A stretch of 64,000 nt of DNA from Clitopilus passeckerianus (taxonomy: Eukaryota > Basidiomycota > Agaricomycetes > Agaricales > Entolomataceae). This document shows positions 11,493-21,388 of the stretch, piece by piece. Position 1 is the first letter of the stretch, and each line of letters begins with the position of its first letter. Location: assembly GCA_944990035.1 (NCBI GenBank), contig CALYLX010000128.1:1956001-2020000 (forward strand), in the 5' to 3' direction. Below the pieces are notes generated by a model. That model worked only from the letters and a program-made list of their open reading frames with translations. It had not been told where the DNA came from and did not search any database. A program made the position numbers and the translations under genes.

Positions 11493-13330
11493 ATGGCCAG
11501 AAAACTGAGTCCGCATCATGATCTGGCTCAGGCTATGGCAGAACACACGTGGGCTGCTATCCAGTGTGGTTTAGCCCCAAGTTCGACAGAGAAGTCTGCA
11601 ATGACAACCGCTTCTTATGATAATGCTTGCGAAACCTTTAAGAAGGGGAGCGGCTATGGAACCTTCCACCTAAGACGACATCACTGGAGCCGGCACGGAC
11701 GCCTTGCAATGACCGCAGCCAGTACACTCATGTTAGGCTGCATATGGCTTCTTGTCACTTCCTCCTTGTACGCGCAGAGGACACCGGATGACTCTTCGCA
11801 ATTCAAGTTGCAGGAATCTTGGGCCCAGTACTCCCCATATTTCGCAGCGGCACCATATATCAATCCCCCAAAACAGTGCCGGATAGTTCAGGTATGGTTA
11901 GCTATTCCATTTGATCCATCCCACCTTCTCATACCGTCTTGCAGGCCAATACAGTAAGTCGTCCTACTGTATATAAGGAGGCTCATCCGAATGGTTGATC
12001 TACTCAGATTCAAAGACATGGAGCCAGGTATCCTACGGCCAAGGCTGCCAGTTCAATAGTAAAGGCCCTCACGAAACTCCAAGCCGCATCCCAAGTCATA
12101 ACGGATGCAGAACTCGCATTCCTCAAAAACTACGCTTTTGACCTCGGCACGGATGACCTTGTTACTTCCGGCGCACAGGAGTTCGTACAGCTTTTGCACC
12201 ATTGATGTCCTGTCCTTCTAACTGTAAATTACAGATCTCAAGAATCTGGCCACCAACATTTCTCGCGCTATGGTCATCTGGTCAGTCGCAAGAAGTTACC
12301 GTTTGTGAGAGCTTCAGGCTCCGAAAGAGTCGTACTATCTGCAACCAACTGGACTGAGGGTATGTGAGCATGTCATTCTCTGACGATAGAAATGCCAATG
12401 AACATTTCCCAGGGTTCTCTATTGCTAGTCACCACCGCTTCAACCCAACCTTGTCCATTATTCTTTCGGAAGAGGTCTGTATACATTTATCCTACATCAC
12501 CACCCTATTCTTACGCATCCCAAGTTAAATGACACCTTGGATGATGCTATGTGTCCCAATGCTGGGAGCTCAGACGACCAAACCAATCAATGGCTGCTGC
12601 AATATGGCACACCGATAGCAGATAACCTGAACAGCAAAGCACCGGGAGCCAACCTCACCGCATCCGATGTCTATAGCTTGATCTCAATATGTCCCTTTGA
12701 GACCGTCGCAAAAGGTTCAAGCCCATTCTGCTCCTTGTTTACCCAGTCGGATTTCGAATCTTTCGAGTATTCTGGAGATCTCGACAAGTTTTATAACACA
12801 GGGTACGTACCCTACTCCTTGTACACCATAACTTTACTCATGCCGACTGCCGTAGATATGGTCAAGAACTTGGTCCAGTGCAAGGCGTTGGCTACATCAA
12901 CGAACTTCTAGCCAGGTTAACGGGCAAGCCTGTGGCCGACCATACACAAACCAACCGAACACTGGATTCCTCTCCAGAGACCTTCCCCCTTGACCGGGCG
13001 CTTTACGTCGATTTCTCGCACGACAACCAGATGATTGCCATATACGCCGCACTTGGGCTTTTCCGACAGCAACAACCTTTGGACCCCACCAAACCTGATT
13101 CAAAACGCAACTGGCTAGCTTCGCACCTCGTCCCATTTGGTGGGCGGATGACAACCGAAAAGTTGCTGTGCGGACGCAAGGAATACGTTCGCATATTCGT
13201 CAATGATGCTCTCCAACCCTTGGAGTTCTGTGGCGATGGTAACGGGCTCTGTGAGCTTGGTGCTTTCGTTCAGAGTCAATCTTATGCCAGGGATGACGGA
13301 GAGGGCGATTTTGAAAAGTGCTTCAGCTAA
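11493..13330 (+). CDS. Histidine acid phosphatase, phytase-like
   Basis: Exons 11493-11891, 11945-11953, 12008-12180, 12235-12359, 12413-12474, 12525-12802 and 12856-13330 give 506 residues. The family signature RHGARYP (catalytic His near 140) and the proton-donor HD (FSHDNQ, near 404) are both present, with FVRASGSERVVLSATNW between them. Cys residues for the expected disulfides are visible. A 9-nt micro-exon (11945-11953, ANT) sits just before RHGARYP; including it restores the C-x-I-x-Q-x-N-x-I-QRHGAR spacing known in fungal phytases. Unusually, a hydrophilic N-terminus of about 70 residues precedes the hydrophobic LGCIWLLVTSSLYA, suggesting a type II signal anchor rather than a plain secreted enzyme, unless an internal Met is used. 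One donor is GTTCGT (12181). Confidence 0.9.
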
Positions 13331-13598
13331 TGAGGAGAGATTTCGTGCCAGGTAAAAATCAGACGGATACAGTGTTATACCTTCCGGCCGCGGTTCATTA
13401 GGATGGAAGGCATTTGATACCCGTCAGGATGATTGCTGGTACTTGTAGGATTTAGTTATTGATCATCTTGGTATAATAACGATGGATTTACAATTGGTAT
13501 CATTATGTGGAATATATCTAATGGACTAGATCTTTGCAGGAGAATAAAACTATCTTTTCGGTATCCCGCATCCTCAGGCAACTCGGTAATTTCCTCTA

Positions 13599-14852
13599 TT
13601 ACCCGGTCTCGCTGTCCTTGAGGTTGTCCAGAGTCCCCATCATCATGAGGTAGGGCCCAGGAGAGCTTGATACCCCTTTGCCTTTGGGCCCAACGAATTG
13701 TGTGAGACGGCCTGCGCGAACACCTTCTCTGTAGTCAGCCAGGTATTTGTCCACAGTTAGCTCCTTGATACCGGTGATCCTCGACAACTCTGCTCGAAGC
13801 TTGGTACTTCCAAGAGTATGACCTGCGTCGAGGCAGAAGTGTAGGATTCCCAGAAAGGTTTGCGATCGTCCGTTGGCAACCAGCAGCTCCGGATGTACAA
13901 AGTAGCGGTATGGCCGAGATAGAAACACTACCCTTGGGTGTGTTGTAGTAGGAGTAGTACCGGGATGGGATAAGTCGAGCCCAATTCGTGGTGAACGGTA
14001 GATGACGGGTGGTTTCCTTGAAGAGCTTGGAGGCGGTCTGGCTTCCAGGAATAGCGTAACGGTAGGGGAGCTATCGAATGCGGACGTCTCTCTGGACCAC
14101 TTTTGTTCCACAAGTTCAGCAATGCTGGTGGCTTTGCTCAGTTGCAAGATTTGGTCCACGAGAAGGGACGGTCCAGATACGATTTTCTGGTCGGAGACGC
14201 GTCGAATTGACCTCAACAAGGCTCCCCCACGTAGAAGACTCGAGGTTTCAACAGGTTGCTGTGCATCCGTTGTTGGGGGTTCGGCTGCGCCATCCCGGCC
14301 TTCAGTGGCATTCGAAAAATAAGGGCTGGAGGTCGGTTTGGCAGCTGGGACTTCAAGTCTGCCGATGGTCAAGTCGAGGCCCTTTCGTGTTCCTCCGCGA
14401 TAGCCAGTCAAACTCGTTGCACTTCGAGACGAATCTGCGGAGCGTCGCGGTGCTCGATGAAAGTACCTTGGAGAAGACGTCAACTGTTGAGCTCGGTAAG
14501 CTACCAACGCCACGCACCATTTGCCACTGATCTTTTGTTCTTCACTCCCATGAGTGAATGGGTCTTCATGGCATTCTTCCTTCTGCAAGTAAAATTCGAG
14601 CTCGAGAATCTCGAAACGTGTCGTTGTGTCTCCATTCTTTACAACAAGATGAAACTGGTGAAGGAGCGCCGCAGCAACCTGCTCGAACCGTTCCAAAATT
14701 TCTGTCTTGGAGTCCAAGCGTGAAAAGTCGAGCAGCGCCTTGAAAGCTGTTACCGCATTGTCAGGCCCCAATCCTTCCTCGATCTTTGCCTTCTTTTGCG
14801 CCTCAGGTTGATCATCGTCGTTCTTCCTTTTCGACGTCGCCTTCGTGGCCAT
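13599..14852 (-). CDS. Conserved fungal hypothetical with RGGTRKGLDLTIG motif
   Basis: An open frame of 417 codons runs from 14852 to 13599, but a 51-nt in-frame intron is probable at 14517-14467 (GTGCGT...CCAAG, no stop inside). Removing it joins GKW directly to YFHRAPRRSADS and leaves 400 residues. The N-terminus is Lys/Arg-rich (SKRKNDDDQPEAQKKAK), consistent with a nuclear location. The core has RRSADSSRSATS, then YRGGTRKGLDLTIG, which reads as a conserved basic surface. The C-terminal third (ELLVANGRSQTFLGILHF, then SRITGIKELTVDKYLADYR) looks helical. I do not recognise a named family and give no function. Retention of the intron would still give an open protein, so both isoforms are possible. 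Confidence 0.75.
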   Translation of the reverse strand: MATKATSKRKNDDDQPEAQKKAKIEEGLGPDNAVTAFKALLDFSRLDSKTEILERFEQVAAALLHQFHLVVKNGDTTTRFEILELEFYLQKEECHEDPFTHGSEEQKISGKWCVALVAYRAQQLTSSPRYFHRAPRRSADSSRSATSLTGYRGGTRKGLDLTIGRLEVPAAKPTSSPYFSNATEGRDGAAEPPTTDAQQPVETSSLLRGGALLRSIRRVSDQKIVSGPSLLVDQILQLSKATSIAELVEQKWSRETSAFDSSPTVTLFLEARPPPSSSRKPPVIYRSPRIGLDLSHPGTTPTTTHPRVVFLSRPYRYFVHPELLVANGRSQTFLGILHFCLDAGHTLGSTKLRAELSRITGIKELTVDKYLADYREGVRAGRLTQFVGPKGKGVSSSPGPYLMMMGTLDNLKDSETG

Positions 14853-15555
14853 GATTGGCCGTCTCCAAGTCGTTTCAGGGTCGTGCCATCATCGGAGGGT
14901 TCAAGAATCGTCGGTCGGAAGTGGCCGCATTTCTCTTGCATCGCTTCCTAGCGCCTTGTTATGGTCCTCAGATTCTCGGGAGGTTGCGATGATTTCGACC
15001 AAGTCCTACAGCCTCTCCATGTGGATAGTGAAGGATCTACCTCAGCCACCTCCCATCTAGACGACCAAGGCAATCTACGCATGGGATACAGTTGCAATTG
15101 AAGGCGAGTCCATTACGCCTAAGTATGAGTCCATGTATATTTTGGGGTTCATCGACTCATGACATATCGGCGGTTGAAGGTTTGCGATTTAGGTCTACTC
15201 CAGGTCCACTCCGTAGCCACTGGAACGTTCACTCAAACTTCATTTTCCCCCATGAAATGACTCTCACGACTTCCGTCACCGCCATCCCGCCAGTGGAGGG
15301 ACAACCGGCTACGTCTGCTTCTGTGCATAGCATCTCAATCACGCCGGCTGCGGGAAGTTTCAAAACATAACGTTTGAATGCTTCGGCATAGCAAACCCGC
15401 CTCGTCTCCACTTTCCTACATCACCATGCTGCTAGATATAACGGGTATGCCGAAAGGCTCGATCTATAAAAGAAGGCATCGAGGCCTTGGAGTGCCATCA
15501 TCTCCTTCAACTACCTTTCCATTGATAGTTGCTCCGCCTTAATACGAAATCAAAC
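14853..15555. other. Intergenic region with promoter of the first secreted paralog
   Basis: About 700 bases. TATAAAAG at 15465-15472 lies about 84 bases upstream of the next ATG and is a good core promoter. A plus-strand open frame 15092-15370 has no family signature and is not called. Confidence 0.5.
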
Positions 15556-16663
15556 ATGCTCGCTCGCTCTTTCGTTGCTTCTCTCGTCGCTGCCTCTGTG
15601 ACTTACGCTTCCCCTATCGCTTCAACTCTGACTGCTCGTGCCGTCAAGCCAGAGTGTCTCCCATCCGGAATTGAAGAATCATGTGCCAACACTGTTTCAG
15701 CCTGCTTGTTTTTTATAGGTGACGGCAATGGCGCTGAGAGCCAGTAAGTTCGGTACTCCCTTGTATTCGAGCTGCCCTTACCGTGACGTATTTCAGACTC
15801 TGGCACCAGCAGGCTTGCGTTGCTGCCGCCACTTGCTATGGTGTAAGCATCGCCTTCCCGGGATAATTCATGCCTCGTACTCAATACTTTCTAGGTTGGC
15901 AACCTCTTGGACAAAGTGTCTTGCCAAGTTGGTGCCGCTGTCACTAACGAGGCTCAGATCAGCCTTGATTATAACATCTACGCTGGGATTGTCGGAGACT
16001 GCGCTTGGGATCCCAACGGATGGTATGTCTGATAGAACAGTGATGTTTCGTCCCTTCAGCTAATACCTTTGTCTGTCAGCCCCATCACTCAGCAAAACTA
16101 CATTGATTTCTACTATGGCACTTTGACCAAGCTCAACTCTAGCGCTTTCCCGAGGTATTTGGAAGATTTTTCGCCTAAACGATGTTACTGAAACAAGCCC
16201 TGATTAGCTCTAACACGGTCATTGGCTGGTGGGATGCTATTGCTTCTTGGACCGCTACTGGCAATACGATCCCCTACGTTAAGTACGTCCACATTCGACC
16301 GTTACTTCTGAAATATCTTAACCTATAACCGAACAGCTTCAATGACTGGCTCCACTATTCCAGCTACCCCTCCGTAAGTCCTCACGCGACCACATTGACC
16401 ATACTTTGCTAACTCTCAATGAAGGGTGGTGTCACTTCTACTGTCTCGCCCACGATCACCTCTTCGTCGGCCACGGTCATCCCTACCACCATCACGTCAT
16501 CTTCCATTTCTACTGTCAGTGCCCCCGTATCCTCCTCAACCCAACCAGCCGGCACTACCACTGCCGCCGCTTCTAGCTCTGCTGGTGAGTATTTTGAAGT
16601 CTTGACTCATTCCAACATCGTCTTACGATCATTTGTCTAGTTGCGCCCACCACTGTCGCCTAA
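15556..16663 (+). CDS. Small secreted Cys/Ser-Thr protein, paralog 1
   Basis: Eight exons (15556-15743, 15797-15842, 15895-16022, 16080-16154, 16208-16282, 16337-16373, 16425-16584, 16641-16663) give 243 residues. A signal peptide (LARSFVASLVAASVTYASP) is followed by a domain with regularly placed Cys: CLPSGIEESC, SAC, ACVAAATCYG, VSCQ, GDC, GCPITQQNYIDFYY. It shares WTATGNTIPY and NFNDWLHYSSYP almost exactly with the next gene. The tail is Ser/Thr-rich and probably O-glycosylated, with no hydrophobic GPI end. It resembles fungal extracellular lectin-like or surface proteins, but I cannot assign a family. Intron-rich structure is unusual for such a small gene. Confidence 0.88.
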
Positions 16664-17352
16664 ACGCTCTTTGTGGTGTTTTTTGGACAATCTGGTACCG
16701 TTACCTGAGACTATACCCTTCCACTTGTTTATCTATCGCTCGTTTAAAGCATCGCTACGATGGACTTTTGAACTAGTTTTATAGACTAATATAATCCTGA
16801 TTTTCTTGATCAAGGTCTACACGTCACTGCCATTACTCCCGGATATTCTGAAATTCTTTGCTTAGAACCGCCACCATAGGTCTGTGACCGTTTGCCTATC
16901 TTATGCGTGCAACTCCTCCGGCGATCGGCATGAGGCTCCCACTCAACTTATAGCTATTGTATGTGTACGCACCCTGGTTCGGCCCAGCGCCTTCCCACCA
17001 TGGTAATACGGCAAATTTTCGAAATCGGCATATCAGATTTTGCATGGCAGGCTTGCGCCTAGGGGGATTCTCGCCGTGATATTGAAACACTGTGCTATTC
17101 CTGCGTTGAGATCATCTGGTGGTCGTCAAGTCGATCGCTGGCTTACCTTGATCTTACTCGCCAAGGAGCGTGGTTGCACTGATTCCCATCCATATTGGCC
17201 GAGCCCTACTGACTCTGTGCGGGAAAAACGTTTGTCTTTCGGGGGGTTATGACCGTGTATTTGGGAGTTATAAGAATGTGGATACCAGATAATTTTATCT
17301 CATCATTATCATCTTTCGTTGTTGCCCTAGTCCAGTCCACTCTTTAGAGATT
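16664..17352. other. Intergenic between the secreted paralogs
   Basis: About 690 bases with no convincing gene. A TTATAAG element at 17268-17274 lies about 80 bases before the second paralog's ATG. Confidence 0.4.
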
Positions 17353-18341
17353 ATGCTCTTCCGCTCGTCGCTCCTTTTCACCGCCCTCGCTGCTGCTTCT
17401 ACAGCACTCGCAGGTCCTATTCAAGCCCGCGGGACTCTGGCCGCTTCCTGCCTCCCCGCCGGAATCGAGGCCTCTTGCTACAGCCTCGTCTCTGCCTGCC
17501 TTGTTGGCGCAACTATCGCCAACAAGAGCAACTTGTGGGGAAGCAAGGCCTGTGTCGCTGCTGCTACCTGCTTCGGCGTTGGAAATCTCGAGACTAGCGT
17601 CGCCTGCCAACTTAACACTGCTGTTACCAACCCGGAACAGGCCAGCCTCGATTATACCGTATGTTTCCAAATATATTCTCACCCGGGCAGATGACTGACA
17701 GAAATTTCAGGTCTACGCTAGCATTGTTGGCGACTGTGCTTATGCTGCCGGTGGATGCCCCATCACCCAGCAGAACTATATCGACTTCTACTACAGCACT
17801 TTGACTGCCATCGGATCGGGCTCATTCCCCACCTCTCCCAACACGGTCATCTCCTGGTGGTTCAGCATTGCAGGCTGGACTGCTACTGGCAACACTATTC
17901 CTTACACCAAGTATGCTGGTATTCTAGAAAGCAGGGATCCTTGTACTGACGTTCTTGACCTTCAGCTTCAATGACTGGCTCCACTACTCTTCCTACCCCA
18001 CTCCCGCCGTGAGTTCTACTCGTCCTCTATTTTTGACCTTCGACACTCATTCTTTGCCATTTCAGATCACTTCGAGTAGCGTCTCCGTGACCCCTACCAC
18101 TTCTGCCTCACCTTCTACCAGCACCTCGGTTGTCGTTCCCACCTACAGTACTAGTGAAGGCCCAACCACCTCCGGTACGTTCACCGTTTGATTCGACTTT
18201 TGACATTTTGACTGATGCCATTCTTCACAGTCGTTCCCACCTTCAGCACCTCTGGTTAGTTTATATTAGACTTTGACCTTGCGACCCTGACTGATCTCGT
18301 TTCGTGCAGCTGTCCCCAGCACCTTGCCTACCACCGTTTAA
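17353..18341 (+). CDS. Small secreted Cys/Ser-Thr protein, paralog 2
   Basis: Six exons (17353-17658, 17711-17910, 17966-18008, 18066-18174, 18231-18254, 18310-18341) give 237 residues. The signal peptide (LLFTALAAASTALAGP) and Cys pattern match the upstream paralog: CLPAGIEASC, ACVAAATCFG, GDC, GCPITQQNYIDFYY, WTATGNTIPY, NFNDWLHYSSYP. This copy has lost two early introns that paralog 1 keeps. Its 3' end instead holds very short exons encoding repeats of VVPT(Y/F)STS, with similar introns between them, as if one exon-intron unit was duplicated. The pair is a local tandem duplication; function unknown, probably extracellular. Confidence 0.88.
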
Positions 18342-18709
18342 GGCGGGGCGACATTGCGGTCACTAAAGTTGAACACATAACCTTACACTCTTTTTCCCAA
18401 TTACACTCCTTGTTCGAAATATAACATTATTTGTTATTTAAATCCCGGATTGTGAGCGTAGACGGCGTTGTGCGTAAAAACGCGGCGCTCATTCTCAGCA
18501 AGGCAAACATTGTCCGAGGTTGGCAACATGATGAATTATATCGAATGTAGAACATGCACGTGGTGTTACAATGGTATGGTACAGGACAGCAATGCGGGAA
18601 AACTATGCGTGATGGAACCTTCTATAGCCCGATCAAAGAAGAAAGCACGATGGGTGGAGTAGATAACGGCAGCGTGAGGCAGCATGGAGGAGCACGCGAC
18701 CCGAGTCGG
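18342..18709. other. 3' intergenic region
   Basis: About 370 bases between convergent genes; nothing recognised. Confidence 0.35.
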
Positions 18710-19273
18710 CTAATCACCCCAGCTGAAAGTGATAGCACCTGAATCTTTAAGGTTGAGGATATCCTTATGCTGGGTTGGGGTTCGAAGGTCCCCATGCTCC
18801 AAGCCATCTTCGTCGTCCTCGTCATCGGACCGGTAGTCCGAAGTAGGCACATCAGGTATATGAGGCAATTGAGCATCGGTGGTACGATGATAACGGGAAT
18901 TTGTACTCCGGCCACGACGAACTGGGAAGCCTCGGTGGGGATCGGCGGGGTCGTGGGTGTGGGTAGGTAAGACGATGTGGGTGCCAAAGACGGTCTTTGG
19001 GCCGCCGGTGTCTTCATGTTCAACGTCTTCTATGTAGCTTAATGGTGGTGCAAAAGTGGATAGGGTATGGGGATGTGGATCAGAATAGAAGCGAGAAGTC
19101 GGAGGGGGCGTAGTGTGGGTGTATGAACGTTGGCGGGTGTATGAGTCGTGGTGATGGGGGAGATTCTCTGAGGATACGCTTTCTGAGAAAGACCGGGAGC
19201 GCGAATGGTGGTGGAGAAAACGTGTTGGTGGCCTGTGCAAATTGAAAGGAATTTGAGAAATAACATTGACCAT
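18710..19273 (-). CDS. Hypothetical His/Ser/Asp-rich protein
   Basis: A single open frame of 187 codons from ATG at 19273. The N-terminus is basic (MVNVISQIPFNLHRPPTRF), the middle His/Thr/Pro-rich, and an acidic DDEDDEDGLEHGD patch precedes the end ITFSWGD. I recognise no domain. Composition suggests a mostly disordered protein. An in-frame extension upstream to 19417 lacks a better start. Codon use looks ordinary, so I call it as a probable gene with modest confidence. Confidence 0.5.
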   Translation of the reverse strand: MVNVISQIPFNLHRPPTRFLHHHSRSRSFSESVSSENLPHHHDSYTRQRSYTHTTPPPTSRFYSDPHPHTLSTFAPPLSYIEDVEHEDTGGPKTVFGTHIVLPTHTHDPADPHRGFPVRRGRSTNSRYHRTTDAQLPHIPDVPTSDYRSDDEDDEDGLEHGDLRTPTQHKDILNLKDSGAITFSWGD

Positions 19274-19725
19274 TTTTCTAGAAATGGGGGTGGTGTTACA
19301 TTGTATTCGGCTTGGAAATTGAGGGTGTGAATACCTTTCTTTCGCTCTAACTATGGTCCCCAATCTTTCGCGAATACGGTGTTGATTTATTAAAGTTGAA
19401 TTAGATCTGGCGTGCACGTTATTAGCTTTGTCTTAGCCAACGTGTTATGACTCGACCCACGAATAAGTTGATAATGAAGGCGAAAGAGTGTCTGGTATAA
19501 GCCGTGTTGTTTCATTGATTCTGTTTCTTTGTTGCTGGTTTTCTTCATCTTCTTCGGTGGCCCGGCAGCAACAGATTTTTAAGAAATTTCTGAACATGGC
19601 CATTGAGAAAAAGGGAAGATGGTTATGTAAGCGGAGCGTCACCACCCGGGATCTACGGCACGGTGGAGTTGATCATATCTTTTTATAAAAACAGCAGACT
19701 TGCAGCGAAAGAGTCTGCATTGACC
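19274..19725. promoter_or_regulatory. Divergent promoter; TATAAAA at 19684-19690
   Basis: About 450 bases between divergent genes. The TATAAAA lies 36 bases upstream of the phosphatase ATG, so the transcript leader would be very short. Confidence 0.5.
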
Positions 19726-21143
19726 ATGAAGGTTATACCACAGAGCATCGACGAAATCATCCCAGCCCAGCTTTACCTTTCAAATCTTTCTGCTGCTCGC
19801 TCAGTGGAAACAAGGTCACAGCTGGGAATAACTCACGTTCTTTCAATCTGCCCCGACTCTTCGTCCTCAGACAACGACTTCCACCTCACTATCCCCGTCA
19901 ACGACACTGAATATGACGATATCCTCATAAACCTGCCTTCTGCTTGTGCATTCATCCAGTCTGCCATCGACAATGGAGGCGCCGTTCTTGTCCACTGCGT
20001 TATGGGTATCTCTCGAAGTGCGACCGTCGTCGCTGCTTACCGTCAGTTCAATCCCCTATTGTGTCGGTTCATTTTGCTAACTTTATCACAGTCATGAAAG
20101 CATGCAATATGACCCGCCAGTCTGCGCTAGCCTTTATCAAGCAACGCCGCCCCATTATACACCCCAACTACTCATTCCTCGTCCAGCTGGACGTCTTTGC
20201 CCAATGTTCCTACTCGCCGTCACACAACAACCCCATCTATTGCTCCTGGAAGCGCTCCTCCAGACGTACAGCAAGGCAATACATCGACTACCTCAACGAC
20301 ACCACAGAGATAGTCCCCGGGCAGATTCTGCTCTCCAACGACTTTCCCAAGGACCAACTGCAAGCCGACTGTCTGCTTTCAGATTCAGGCACGACACATA
20401 TCGTGTCCATTTGCCAGTCTTCGGACAGCAAGCTTGCCGTTCTCAACCAGTCCGGATTGTCGCATCTGCACATAGAGCCGCAAGACAGCAAGCCTTCATT
20501 CGAGGTTTTACTCCAAGCGACTACTTTTATTCGCGGCGTTATGGGTCTCCGTAACAAGGCTGTGTCTGATTCGAAAGACCCCCCGAAGCGGGGGAGTAGG
20601 TTCGGACACGATGCGCAGGTGCTGGTCTATTCTCCATCTGAGACAACAGCATGTCTCGCCGTCTGCGCAACGCTCTTGACTCTCTCACCTGCACCCTCCT
20701 TCGTGCAAACGTCTAGCACGTCGCTGAGCCTCTCCTTGAAATGCACCTCGCCGACCGTTGACTCGGTCCTCGTGATTCTCCAAGACACATTGCCGCTCTT
20801 TGAACCATCGTCTGCATTCAAAGCACAACTAGAATCATTCACCACTGCATACCGTTCACGGCCACCTCTACCCTCACCATCTCTATCCCGCCTTGACACC
20901 AATGTCACCGTCTCCACGTCGTTGAACACACAGCTCCCGAGCCCAATCACCCCATCATCAAGTCCCAAAAGGACCTCCAAACACCTCCCCACGCCGACAT
21001 CCCCGACCGTCAAAACCACGCAATCGCCTTCGAAGAAGACCCATACAAAGGTGGTACGATCATCACCCTCATCGGGCTCAGAAGTGGCAGATAATGCTTT
21101 GAAGGTTATGGAGGGGAGATTTTCCTCCATATCTATTTCATAA
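19726..21143 (+). CDS. Dual-specificity protein phosphatase
   Basis: Exons 19726-20041 and 20092-21143 join to 455 residues. The first 150 residues form a complete DSP fold: QLYLSNLSAARSV, an aspartate-containing NDTEYDDI general-acid loop, and the P-loop HCVMGISRSATVV with catalytic Cys near 91. After the intron come AFIKQRRPIIHPNYSFLVQL, the usual family ending. The remaining part carries a second, shorter region (ILLSNDFPKD, then THIVSICQ, then HIEPQDSKPSFEVL) that resembles a DSP core but lacks the HCxxGxxR loop, so it may be a pseudophosphatase repeat. A Ser/Pro-rich tail follows. Likely a MAP-kinase or related phosphatase; the substrate is unknown. Confidence 0.88.
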
Positions 21144-21388
21144 TTTGTTTTTCCTCCTACGTACAGCTGGATTCTGGACGTTCTGTACTATATGTTTATT
21201 GTATCGCTTTTCTTGCTCCTCCCCTCCTTGCATGCTTTCGATACCTCCACTACTGATGATTGATACTTAGACTAGACACCACTCGCTATTGCCATTCCTT
21301 GCATCCTTCTATGCCAATATAAATGCATTCGACTCCTATCCTGGTCCCCATAGATTGTCTAAAAGATGCGACATTCCAGATTCGTAGT

